The translations under genes and the position numbers were made by a program. Below, piece by piece: positions 46,017-53,577 of a stretch of DNA of 64,000 nucleotides. The first letter of the stretch is position 1. Each line of letters begins with the position of its first letter. The notes under the pieces are model-generated. The model searched no databases. It had not been told where the DNA came from and saw only the letters and a list, made by a program, of their open reading frames with translations. The stretch is taken from positions 181,066-245,065 of the forward strand of contig JACZKQ010000074.1 of NCBI GenBank assembly GCA_014859965.1. Direction: 5' to 3'. This DNA comes from Phycisphaerae bacterium. Its GTDB lineage: Bacteria > Planctomycetota > Phycisphaerae > Sedimentisphaerales > Anaerohalosphaeraceae.

Positions 46017-47425
46017 GCGTCGCCCTTTTTCACAGAGGCATTGGGCGATTCCCCGGCCTTGTCGGTCGCCTGCTCATTTTCCTTCGCTTCCGTTTCGTCG
46101 CAGATCAACTGGTCGTGTTTGAGACCTTCGAGTATCTTGTACGGGCCCGAAACAACCTTGTCTCCCTCACTGAGACCCGACTTGATCATAATGTGCGTCA
46201 TATCGCCGTGTCCAATGGTTACCGGCGTCACAACGGCCTTGCCCTCGACCAGACGATAGACCACCAGGGCCTCCGTCTTGGCCATGTCCACATTAGGATT
46301 GTTCTGACGAATCTCCAGCGGCAGGTCGTCGATCTTGCGGCTCACCACCGACTGGCTGGGGATCTTGATGATATCCCTGTGGGTCAGCGTTTCGATATCC
46401 ACGTCGGCGGTCAATCCCGAATACAGCTTGCGAGCGTTTTCATCCAGCAGGATCTCGGTCTTGTAGTATTTCGTGCGCGTCGGCGACAGATCGTGCGTCA
46501 GCGCGATCGTGTCCACCACGCCCGTGAATGCATCCTCCCAGAACGCCTGCACACGCACCCTCGCCTTCTGGCCCACCTTCAGGTTACCGATGTCCGCCTC
46601 GTCCACCTGGGCCACAAGGATCATCTGCGACAAATCCGCCACCTGCATGATGACGGTGCCCGGATTGTTCATCGTGCCCGTCATCACCATCTCGCCTTCC
46701 TCGGCGTTGATCCGAGTAATGACGCCGTCGATGGGGGATGTGATCGTCGTGTAACTGAGCGCCTCCCTGGCCTGTTCGATTTCTTCGCGCGATGCATCGA
46801 GCCGGTGCTGCAAGACCACCAGATTCAGCTCGGCTGCTTTGAGCCCTTCCTGCCCGGCCGCGTACGTCGCCGTGAGTTCCTGCAGTTTGCATTCGATCTG
46901 GTCGAACGTCGCCGCGCTGATATCGCGTGACGCCAGTAATTGCTTCTGCCGGGCAAAATCGTTCTCGGCCTGGCGCAGACTCGCGGCCGTGCCTTCCAGT
47001 GTTGCCTTTTGCCGAGCAATCTGTGCTTTTTCCACGGCAAGCTGCGCTTCCTGCGCGTGGTAGCTCGACTGCGCCGAGCGAAGCCGGCTTTCCAGATCGT
47101 TCGAATCCAGCTTAATCAGCAGCGAAGGGGCTATCGGCGGTTCGGCATTCGGATTGCCCCGGGTGACCCGCTTGCCCTCCCTGTGAGGCAATTCGATGAT
47201 ACGGGCTGAAACCTTTGCGCTCAGGTCCACTTTGGTGCGAGGTTCGATCTCTCCCGGTGCGGTCACGAACTCTGTCAACTCGCCGGGCGTGACGACCTCG
47301 ATCCGCACCGATGTCGGTTTGGCTCCGCCGCCGAGTTTCATCTTGAGGTACCGCTGCACACCGAGTAGTGCCGCCGCCGTCACGAGGACGGTTACGATAA
47401 TCGTGGTCTTCAAATACTTTCGCAC
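46013..47425 (-). CDS. MacA-type periplasmic adaptor
   Basis: 470 residues with an N-terminal membrane anchor (TTIIVTVLVTAAALLGVQRYL). A first lipoyl half (FVTAPGEIEPRTKVDLSAKV), a long coiled-coil hairpin (~110-230), the second half (TTITSPIDGVITRINAEEGEMV), and beta-barrel plus membrane-proximal domains (VGQKARVRVQAF; KVVSGPYKILEGLKHDQLI) follow the MacA order. It leads the four-gene exporter operon and sits behind a consensus-like promoter. Substrates of MacAB-type systems include macrolides, peptides and lipids; none is indicated here. Confidence 0.92.
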   Translation of the reverse strand: MRKYLKTTIIVTVLVTAAALLGVQRYLKMKLGGGAKPTSVRIEVVTPGELTEFVTAPGEIEPRTKVDLSAKVSARIIELPHREGKRVTRGNPNAEPPIAPSLLIKLDSNDLESRLRSAQSSYHAQEAQLAVEKAQIARQKATLEGTAASLRQAENDFARQKQLLASRDISAATFDQIECKLQELTATYAAGQEGLKAAELNLVVLQHRLDASREEIEQAREALSYTTITSPIDGVITRINAEEGEMVMTGTMNNPGTVIMQVADLSQMILVAQVDEADIGNLKVGQKARVRVQAFWEDAFTGVVDTIALTHDLSPTRTKYYKTEILLDENARKLYSGLTADVDIETLTHRDIIKIPSQSVVSRKIDDLPLEIRQNNPNVDMAKTEALVVYRLVEGKAVVTPVTIGHGDMTHIMIKSGLSEGDKVVSGPYKILEGLKHDQLICDETEAKENEQATDKAGESPNASVKKGDA

Positions 47426-47558
47426 GTTGGCGCCTTTCCATCACAAAAGGGGGGTACCTGCCGAAGCAGGTCTACTTCAATCCGCAAGCGGCGTCCGTGT
47501 CTGACGGCCAGAAGACCTGTGGCATCCGGGGTCTTAAAGTGAATGTCGACCCCAACCA

Positions 47559-47587
47559 ATTATAGTTTGCCGCAGTATAAAATGCAA
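47559..47587 (-). promoter_or_regulatory. Promoter of the MacAB-type operon
   Basis: Minus-strand TTGCAT (47587-47582), 17-bp spacer, TATAAT (47564-47559). The leader is ~125 nt and contains a small hairpin, ACCTGC-cgaa-GCAGGT (47456-47471). Confidence 0.82.
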
Positions 47588-47671
47588 GGCCCGCGCAGCA
47601 GATTCATGGGTACAGACGTGCAGGCGGGCCGAAAATTACCAACTTTTTAGGATTTTATTCCGGCAGGACGA

Positions 47672-48226
47672 CTACAACGGTTCGCGGCGAATCGTCAGGT
47701 CGGCCCCCGTACAGACCAGAAGAAACTCGATAGCGGATTTTCCCTGCCGCTGCAGCGCTTCGACTTCCGCCGCCAGCGGCCGCTCCAACAGCCGCCCGAC
47801 GGACTGTGCGAAGGTCGCCAAAGGTGCGGTATCCGTGCCAAACGCCTGCACCGCAACAGGCTCGGGGCCCGCACTTGGTGGGGTCCGGTCAGCTCGAAAA
47901 TAGCCGACCGCCGCAAACACGACAGGCATCAGGACCGCTGCCGCACAAGCTGCTGCCGCCGCCGCCCGCCGATGGCTTGTCTGCACACGATTGCCGACGC
48001 CGGCGCTGCGGCTGATCAGGGCGGTCACCTCGCCCCCGAGGCGGGCCGGCACAGACGGCTGCGCCAGTGCGGCCTCCAGCGAAAGCCGCTCACCCAAAGC
48101 AAGCGAGGACCTGAAGAAACTGCGACAGGCATCGCATCGCATCAGATGGCGGCGACACCGCGCTGACAGTTCCAGGTTCGAATCGAACGTATTGGATATC
48201 TTCCACCTGTATGCCAAGCACAACAT
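47672..48226 (-). CDS. Anti-sigma factor with zinc-finger-type N-terminus
   Basis: 184 residues. The N-terminal region holds HLMRCDAC, the Hx3Cx2C core of zinc-binding anti-sigma (ZAS-type) domains, near residue 27. One membrane helix (AAAACAAAVLMPVVFAAVGYF) near 105 is followed by a periplasmic tail with no recognised domain. The ATG at 48226 shares one base with the sigma factor's TAA stop (TAATG), which sets the start; the longer open frame upstream runs antisense-like through the sigma gene and is not real. It would hold the ECF sigma factor at the membrane until a signal releases it. Confidence 0.83.
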   Translation of the reverse strand: MLCLAYRWKISNTFDSNLELSARCRRHLMRCDACRSFFRSSLALGERLSLEAALAQPSVPARLGGEVTALISRSAGVGNRVQTSHRRAAAAAACAAAVLMPVVFAAVGYFRADRTPPSAGPEPVAVQAFGTDTAPLATFAQSVGRLLERPLAAEVEALQRQGKSAIEFLLVCTGADLTIRREPL

Positions 48227-48930
48227 TATGCACCCGATCTTTCCGGAAAACCACTGCGCCTCTTCGATAGCGGCGCCTCCGCGTTTGCCGTGCCCGCGGG
48301 GCGTTTTTGGAGTTTTTTGGCCATGGCTGCTCTGGCCCGGTACAGCAGCACCTTCACGTGAACCTGCGTCTTGTCCATCACGTGCGAAATTTCCCGGATC
48401 GACATGTCCTGGGCATAGCGCAGCCACAAAGCTTCGTATTGATTCGACGGCAGTTTCTTCGCCACCGACCACAGGTTGCTGCGCAACTGAATCTGCTCGA
48501 GGATGTCGTCCGGCGCCGGATAGTGCCTCGCCGCCTCCGCAGTCATCCTCAGATTCAACGCCGGCTTTCGGCTTCGGCTCGCCGCCAGGTTGCGGCCGAT
48601 TGCGTAAAGCCACGTGGTGAACTTGTGTCTGCCGTCGAACTGATGCAGTTTCACATACGCCCGCACAAACGTGTCCTGCACGAGGTCTTCGGCGTCCTCG
48701 ATCGTGCCGACTTTGTGCTGCATAAAAGCCAGCAGACCGGCCGCGCACCGGTCCACCAGCTCTGAAAAACAGTCCGTACACCCGCATTTGGCGGCGCTGA
48801 CCAGTTGCTCGTTGGTCAGCATGCGGATAACGTCGGGGTCGGATCCTGCACTCAATTTGATCTGTCCCTTCGCTCTCGCTTTATTGCCGCACGCTAATTC
48901 GTGATCCCTTGTTGTTGTTTCTTGTCCCAT
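48226..48930 (-). CDS. ECF-type sigma-70 family RNA polymerase sigma factor
   Basis: 234 residues with region 2 (CFSELVDRCAAGLLAFMQ, EDAEDLVQDTFVRAYVKLHQF, TTWLYAIGRNLA) and region 4 (YEALWLRYAQDMSIREISHVM, then VHVKVLLYRARAAMAKKL), separated by a short linker, the ECF layout. The ATG at 48930 has AAAGG 5 nt before it but overlaps the upstream gene by 37 bp; a shorter start at 48822 (MLTNEQL) gives a more usual N-terminus but has no clear ribosome site. It is coupled to the anti-sigma gene behind it. Confidence 0.88.
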   Translation of the reverse strand: MGQETTTRDHELACGNKARAKGQIKLSAGSDPDVIRMLTNEQLVSAAKCGCTDCFSELVDRCAAGLLAFMQHKVGTIEDAEDLVQDTFVRAYVKLHQFDGRHKFTTWLYAIGRNLAASRSRKPALNLRMTAEAARHYPAPDDILEQIQLRSNLWSVAKKLPSNQYEALWLRYAQDMSIREISHVMDKTQVHVKVLLYRARAAMAKKLQKRPAGTANAEAPLSKRRSGFPERSGA

Positions 48931-49847
48931 TCTGCCTTTAGGAACATCGCCACCTTCATGATTTCGGCCTCCACGCGAACGCGGACGAGATTGTCCCGGT
49001 TCGTGACCTTGGTCGCCGCGGCCAGTTCAGCGACTTGCGGCTGATCTCTGCCAACCAGATTCAGCATCGCGATAATGCCCTGCACCACCTGCGTCAGCTC
49101 GCGGGCGGTATCCTCGGATACGGCAAGCAGATTCAGTTCGGCGAACAGTTTGCCCTCGGTTTCGCCTGCGATGAGAGACGACTGCTCTGTGTTCTTGAGC
49201 ATCACCGTCTGTTCCCACTGTTCGGCCATCTTGCCAATCCCGTTGGCGGCGGCGACCAGAAATGCATCCTGGGCCCCGCGCCGCATAAGATTAAACTGCC
49301 GCCTGCCGCGGGCGCTGTCGGCTTTGCCGTCCAGCACGTCGAGGCTGTGCTTGACCATTTCGAGACTGCTGCCGAGGATCACGCGGTTTTCGCCGTGAAA
49401 GCTGCCGTATTGCCGCTTGGACTCGTCGCCGGCGTGTTTGTCGTCGATCCAACTGCGCACCTGGTGGTCGCCGTGGGCCGCCTCGGTGAAGGTGGGATTG
49501 AACCGCAGCAGGCTTAAAAGCGTTTCCTTTTTAAAGGCGGCCTCGAAAATCGCGATGGCGTTTGCCTGCTCCTTGCCGCGGCCGTAGATCGTCACGCTCT
49601 TGATGTCATCCAGCGGATGAAACGAGGCGACCGCCTTGAATGCATCCAGTTTGGCCGCCTCCCCCGTCTGCTCGAGGTGCCCGCGAACCATCCTGCCGAT
49701 CTCTGTATTGTTGAGTTTCTCCAGGTCCAGGTGCGCCACCCATTCGGCCTTGGCGCTGACGATGCTGCGGTCCAGTCGACCCGCGACGGTGCTGCCCGTT
49801 ACAACCAGAAACGCCAGAAAAAGTGCGATGCTCAAAGACTTGCTCAT
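48894..49847 (-). CDS. Exported protein of unknown function, upstream of the ECF sigma factor
   Basis: 317 residues with a signal peptide (ALFLAFLVVTGSTVAG). The mature part alternates helices and strands, with WVAHLDLEKLNNTEIGRMV near the start and a central VILGSSLEMVKHSLDVLDG segment, but I recognise no family. It has its own promoter and AGGAG site and overlaps the sigma gene, so the three genes form one operon. That suggests it acts in the same envelope response, perhaps as the sensed or effector protein; this is inferred from position only. Confidence 0.75.
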   Translation of the reverse strand: MSKSLSIALFLAFLVVTGSTVAGRLDRSIVSAKAEWVAHLDLEKLNNTEIGRMVRGHLEQTGEAAKLDAFKAVASFHPLDDIKSVTIYGRGKEQANAIAIFEAAFKKETLLSLLRFNPTFTEAAHGDHQVRSWIDDKHAGDESKRQYGSFHGENRVILGSSLEMVKHSLDVLDGKADSARGRRQFNLMRRGAQDAFLVAAANGIGKMAEQWEQTVMLKNTEQSSLIAGETEGKLFAELNLLAVSEDTARELTQVVQGIIAMLNLVGRDQPQVAELAAATKVTNRDNLVRVRVEAEIMKVAMFLKAEWDKKQQQGITN

Positions 49848-49870
49848 GATTTCTCCTACCAGTCAAAAAC

Positions 49871-49899
49871 AGTATACCTTTTTTCCCGCACCGATGCAA
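49871..49899 (-). promoter_or_regulatory. Promoter of the unknown/ECF sigma/anti-sigma operon
   Basis: Minus-strand TTGCAT (49899-49894), 17-bp spacer, TATACT (49876-49871). It matches the promoters at 31241 and 47559 almost base for base in both hexamers. Confidence 0.82.
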
Positions 49900-50308
49900 A
49901 CCGATGCGATTCCATAACGTCTCCGGCTCGGCTGACCATCCCGTAACCTGCTGTCAGCCATGGACATGCAGTAAACCCGCCCGCTGAGGCCGGGCCGATT
50001 CTTTTCCCCCCCTTATACACCCCCGCACCTCTGAAAGGTTACGCGCAAAATCGGCCGATAAATGCAATCCTGGGCTGGCTCAGCGCGCGGACACCCCGTG
50101 CGTATTCCGCCTTCAGAGGAGGTTCCCTGGTAAAGGCTGCACTGCATGTCAGCCGGGGCACCTTTGCGGCGGCGCAGAAGCAGGGCGCACCTTGCCCGTT
50201 CGGTCGCAATGGTCCCGCGTTGCCGCCGCCGGTTTAGTGCCCGCCACAGCGCGCAAGTTGTCGGGCTGCAGCAAAAAGCAGTCAGAAATGCGTTGCAGCC
50301 GAAGTCTG
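49900..50308. other. Non-coding stretch between two exported-protein genes
   Basis: About 410 bp with only short frames that carry no family signal. I looked for SRP RNA, RNase P RNA, tmRNA and riboswitch signatures and found none. A region near 50115-50180 could fold, but this is not supported by a known motif. Confidence 0.4.
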
Positions 50309-50959
50309 CTATCGAATCTTATAGCTGATCGACATGCCGTCGTCTTTTTCCAGGCTGGCCCGGATGATCACCGTGTCGTAATCGGGGCTCTGCTGGATGT
50401 AGTCGAGAAAGTCCCTCATCGCCCGTTCGCTGCGGATGACGTTGTCGCCCACGACAACCGCGCCCTTCTTCAGTTTCGGCTCGATGAGTTTGAGGTATTT
50501 TAAGTAATCCTGCTTCAGGGCATCGATGAACACGAAGTCGAATTCGCCCTGTAATTCGCCCAGCGTCTTGAGGGCGTCGCCCTCGACACAAGTCACCACT
50601 TTTTCGAGCCCCACCTTTGCCAGATTGGCACGAGTGGCGGCGACCATTTTCGGGTCGATCTCGAGTGTGTACAGATGCCCGCCGGTCCGCTCGAACGCAA
50701 TGCCCATGTTGACCGCGCCAAAACCGCTCGCCGACCCCACCTCCACGCCGCGCTTGGCGCCGCTGCTTTCCACCAGAATCCGCAGCATCATCGCGTCGCC
50801 GGGCGTCGTGTTCAGGCCCGTCCTCTGGAAGTTCTTGATGAATGCGTCCCGGAATTCGCGGCTGTGCCGGTTGTCGGCATCGGCCGCCCAAACCACCATC
50901 GCCGCCGCAAACAATACACACAGGCTCGAAATGACGACAACCAAACCTTTTCGCTTCAT
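50309..50959 (-). CDS. Exported SAM-dependent O-methyltransferase-like protein
   Basis: 216 residues. The fold is the class I Methyltransf_3 (COMT/CCoAOMT) type: EVGSASGFGAVNMGIAF is SAM motif I near residue 75, LYTLEIDPKM motif II, FDFVFIDALKQDY with the metal-binding Asp near 140, and GAVVVGDNVI. Unusually the protein starts with a good signal peptide (LVVVISSLCVLFAAAMVVWAADA), so it appears to leave the cytoplasm although SAM is cytoplasmic. AAGGAG precedes the ATG. Either the N-terminus is a membrane anchor facing inward, or the enzyme has changed role; I cannot tell which. Confidence 0.82.
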   Translation of the reverse strand: MKRKGLVVVISSLCVLFAAAMVVWAADADNRHSREFRDAFIKNFQRTGLNTTPGDAMMLRILVESSGAKRGVEVGSASGFGAVNMGIAFERTGGHLYTLEIDPKMVAATRANLAKVGLEKVVTCVEGDALKTLGELQGEFDFVFIDALKQDYLKYLKLIEPKLKKGAVVVGDNVIRSERAMRDFLDYIQQSPDYDTVIIRASLEKDDGMSISYKIR

Positions 50960-51106
50960 GATAATCTCCTTGCACTCAATCAGGATTCAACTTACGCACC
51001 CGTCCGGGCATGCTTTACATTAGACGCGAAAAGCCGTGCAGAAGTCAAGTGCGGCCGACTGTGAAAATCGCGCACGAGAAAAAGGCGAATCCGGCGTAAC
51101 GAGCGG

Positions 51107-52084
51107 CTATCGCACCTGAAACCACTCGGTAATTTCGGCGACGAGCTGCTGGCGGGTTTTGGCCGCAATGATGGCCATTTGAGCCTTCTTGCGCTGGGGA
51201 TGGCGTTTGCAGTAACCGGTCACAAATTTGCGGAAGAAGGGGGCCGCCTGCCTCTCCGGCCGCAACTGCCCGATCATCTCGAAATGCTCCAGCATGACCA
51301 GTCCCTGCTCGTACAACGTCGGTTGCGCGGGCTTCGGGCGGCCTTCCAGCAGGGCCCGTGTCTCAGCGAAAATCCACGGGTTACCGATCGCTCCGCGCGC
51401 CACGGCGACGCCGGAAACCCCCGTCGTCTCAAGCCGTTCGACGATCGTTTCAGGATCCATGAGGTCGCCGCTGCCGAAAACCGTCAGATGGGGATGGGCC
51501 CGCTTGATTTCGGCAATGGCCTCCCAGTCGGCCTTGCCGCGGTATTTCTCACTGACCGTTCGCCCGTGGATCGTCAGCATGTCCACCCCCTCGGCGGCGA
51601 TCTGTTCACACAGCCCGCGAAACTCGTCCCGCGATTCGGCCTTGCCGTCAAAACCGATCCGCACCTTCATGCTTAAGGGGCACGTGAGGGCCTCTCGCGT
51701 CCTTCGGAGCGTCTCGATGATCACCTGCGGCCGCGTAAGGAGATAACCGCCCCGCATCCGCCGCACCACCTTGGGGACAGGACAGGCGAAATTCAGGTCG
51801 ACAATGTCGTAGCCGACCTTCTCAAAAGCCGCCGCCGCGGCCGCCATCGTAGCCGGGTCCTCGCCCAGCAGCTGCACGCCCACCGGATGCTCGTCGTCGC
51901 CGGGCTGGAACTTAAGACTGCGAATCGCCTTCGGGTGCAGCGCGATCTTGTCCAGCAGGACCCCGGTAAAGGTCAGCGGACAGCCATAGCGCCTGGCCAG
52001 CATCCGCATCGGGGCTTCCGAATAGCCGGACAGCGGCGCCTGATAAAACGGCACATCGAGTTCAATTCCACCTAACTTGATCAC
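51107..52084 (-). CDS. tRNA-dihydrouridine synthase (DusB-like)
   Basis: About 325 residues, an FMN TIM-barrel enzyme that reduces uridines in tRNA D-loops. Visible are PFYQAPLSGYSEAPMR at the start, the catalytic Cys in NFACPVPKV near residue 98 with the following MRGGYLLTRP, SMKVRIGFDG, IHGRTVSEKYRGKADW, GSGDLMDPE and VARGAIGNPWIF. The start is uncertain: GTG at 52084 gives the family-like VIKLGGIELDVPF, while an ATG at 52129 adds 15 unusual residues. It is convergent-free: the gene to its right reads away from it. Confidence 0.9.
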   Translation of the reverse strand: MIKLGGIELDVPFYQAPLSGYSEAPMRMLARRYGCPLTFTGVLLDKIALHPKAIRSLKFQPGDDEHPVGVQLLGEDPATMAAAAAAFEKVGYDIVDLNFACPVPKVVRRMRGGYLLTRPQVIIETLRRTREALTCPLSMKVRIGFDGKAESRDEFRGLCEQIAAEGVDMLTIHGRTVSEKYRGKADWEAIAEIKRAHPHLTVFGSGDLMDPETIVERLETTGVSGVAVARGAIGNPWIFAETRALLEGRPKPAQPTLYEQGLVMLEHFEMIGQLRPERQAAPFFRKFVTGYCKRHPQRKKAQMAIIAAKTRQQLVAEITEWFQVR

Positions 52085-52296
52085 AAATAGTCTCGCAACA
52101 CATGGAGAGAGGCCGGCAACCGGCAACAATAAAAATACGCACGCGTCCCCCCAGCGGCGGACAACAGCAACCCGTTAAAAGCCCCCAGCCTAAGGTGAAT
52201 CCTCGCCAAAGTCAAGACATCGCGCCAGAACCCGCCGGGCCCAGCCCAGTACGCCGGCCGCGGCGAGATGTGCATGTCGTCAACGGCCAAACCGCC

Positions 52297-52476
52297 GCCG
52301 GGTCCCACTCGCAGAATATCCTCGCCCACGAGAATCCGGAATTCGCCCGCGACGGCAGAATCAATGTGCTCTACGTCGACGGTCATGTGGCCGCTGAAAC
52401 ACGTCAAGAATTTGAAAAACAGCTTGAAACCACCCGCCGGCGGCTCAAGCAGCAGGAAAGGCCGGCTTCTATCTGA
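52297..52476 (+). pseudogene. C-terminal remnant of an H-x9-DG pseudopilin-type (DUF1559-like) protein
   Basis: The frame ending at 52476 reads SQNILAHENPE then GRINVLYVDGHV and RQEFEKQLETTRRRL, which is the usual end of planctomycete pseudopilin-like proteins (the H-x9-DG signature). The upstream part of that frame is proline/arginine-rich and not family-like, and no prepilin N-terminus is found within the ~210 bp back to the dus gene. It therefore looks like the tail of a gene whose front was lost by deletion or a frameshift. A complete gene exists at 17070. Confidence 0.6.
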
Positions 52477-52515
52477 CCCGCGGCCGAAGGCCGGGCGCCC
52501 ATGAATGCAATTTTT

Positions 52516-52536
52516 CCAAAACGTGTTGCGTTTTGG
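52516..52536. promoter_or_regulatory. Palindromic operator before the rhamnosidase operon
   Basis: CCAAAACG-tgttg-CGTTTTGG: perfect 8-bp arms around a 5-bp centre, overlapping the -35 box of the promoter at 52526. The regulator is not identifiable in the window; spacing differs from the 14-bp LacI site at 13.6 kb. Confidence 0.65.
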
Positions 52537-52554
52537 GCCCGGGTATTCTACATT
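52526..52554 (+). promoter_or_regulatory. Promoter of the isomerase/URO-D/rhamnosidase operon
   Basis: TTGCGT (52526-52531), 17-bp spacer, TACATT (52549-52554), about 40 bp before the ATG at 52596. The -35 box lies inside the palindrome. Confidence 0.6.
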
Positions 52555-52595
52555 CTGTGGTGAATCCTAACGCCTATGGAAAAAGGAGCACCTAT

Positions 52596-53552
52596 ATGTC
52601 TAATTACAGCAGACGAAACTTCCTGAAAAAGTCGGCCGGTATCGCCGCCGCCGCCAGCGTGGGAGGCGCCATCGGCGGCTGCCGCAAAAAAGAGCAGCCC
52701 GCCGCAAAAGCCGACCTGAAATGGCAGTACGCCATGTGCAACGAAACGATGCTGGAACTGCCGTGGGCCGACCAGTGCCGGATCATCGGCGAGGCGGGAT
52801 ACAAAGGCGTGGAAATCGCCGCGTTCACCCTCGTGACCGAAGGCGTTTCCGAGATATCCCCGCCCAGCCGCAAGGAAATGGTCCGGGCGATGGAAGACAA
52901 CGGCATCGTCTGTGCCGGCCTGCACTGGCTGCTGGCCCCGCCGCCCGCCGGCCTGCACTTCACCACGCCCGATGCGGCCGTCCGAACCCGAACCGTCGCC
53001 TATCTGGATGAGTTGATCGGCTTTTGCGCCGACCTGGGCGGCACGGCCATGATCTTCGGCTCGCCCAAGCAGCGCAAAACCGTCGGCATATCGACCGACG
53101 AAGCCAAGAAGTACCTCGCCGAAGGCCTTGCCGCCGTCGCCGATCACGCCCAAAGACGCGGCGTCATGATCCTCATCGAGCCCCTCGACAAGACGCAGAC
53201 CGACGTGGTCAACGTCACCGCCGAGGCGCTGGAACTCGTCAAGCAGATCGACCATCCCGCCATTCAGACGATGTTCGACTTCCACAACACCCTCGACGAG
53301 ACCGAGCCCTTCGACGTGATCATTCGCAAATACTACCCGTACATCCACCATGTCCATGTCATGGAGATGGACGGAACGTACCTCGGCACCGGCGACGGGA
53401 CAACCACATACGTCAAGGCCTTTCAGACGCTCAAAGAACTCCAATTCGACAAATGGGTCTCGCTGGAGGTGTTCGACCCGGCGCCGGGCGGAAAAACCAT
53501 CGCCGTCGAGTCGATGAAGGCCCTTCGACAAATCGAAAGCAAGCTGATCTGA
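52596..53552 (+). CDS. Tat-exported sugar isomerase/epimerase (TIM-barrel) lipoprotein
   Basis: 318 residues. The start at 52596 follows AAAGGAG. The N-terminus carries a twin-arginine signal (SRRNFLKKSAG) ending in a lipobox-like IGGC, so the protein is probably exported folded and lipid-anchored. The rest is an AP-endonuclease-2/xylose-isomerase-like TIM barrel of the hydroxypyruvate isomerase branch: EAGYKGVEIAAFTL, GVMILIEPLDKTQTDVVNV with a metal-binding Glu, MFDFHNTLDE, HHVHVMEMDG and WVSLEVFDP. Such proteins isomerise or epimerise ketoses or act on oxidised sugars with 3-keto groups. It heads an operon with a URO-D-like protein and a rhamnosidase. Confidence 0.87.
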   Translation: MSNYSRRNFLKKSAGIAAAASVGGAIGGCRKKEQPAAKADLKWQYAMCNETMLELPWADQCRIIGEAGYKGVEIAAFTLVTEGVSEISPPSRKEMVRAMEDNGIVCAGLHWLLAPPPAGLHFTTPDAAVRTRTVAYLDELIGFCADLGGTAMIFGSPKQRKTVGISTDEAKKYLAEGLAAVADHAQRRGVMILIEPLDKTQTDVVNVTAEALELVKQIDHPAIQTMFDFHNTLDETEPFDVIIRKYYPYIHHVHVMEMDGTYLGTGDGTTTYVKAFQTLKELQFDKWVSLEVFDPAPGGKTIAVESMKALRQIESKLI

Positions 53553-53577
53553 GCCGGGCCGCTCCGGACGATATGCC

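Noticed and set aside
48227..48787. N-terminal extension of the anti-sigma frame through the sigma gene
   Set aside because: Arginine/glycine-rich and out of frame with the sigma factor; the TAATG junction gives a natural start at 48226.
50100..50200. Possible SRP or RNase P RNA
   Set aside because: The universally conserved stretches of these RNAs are absent.
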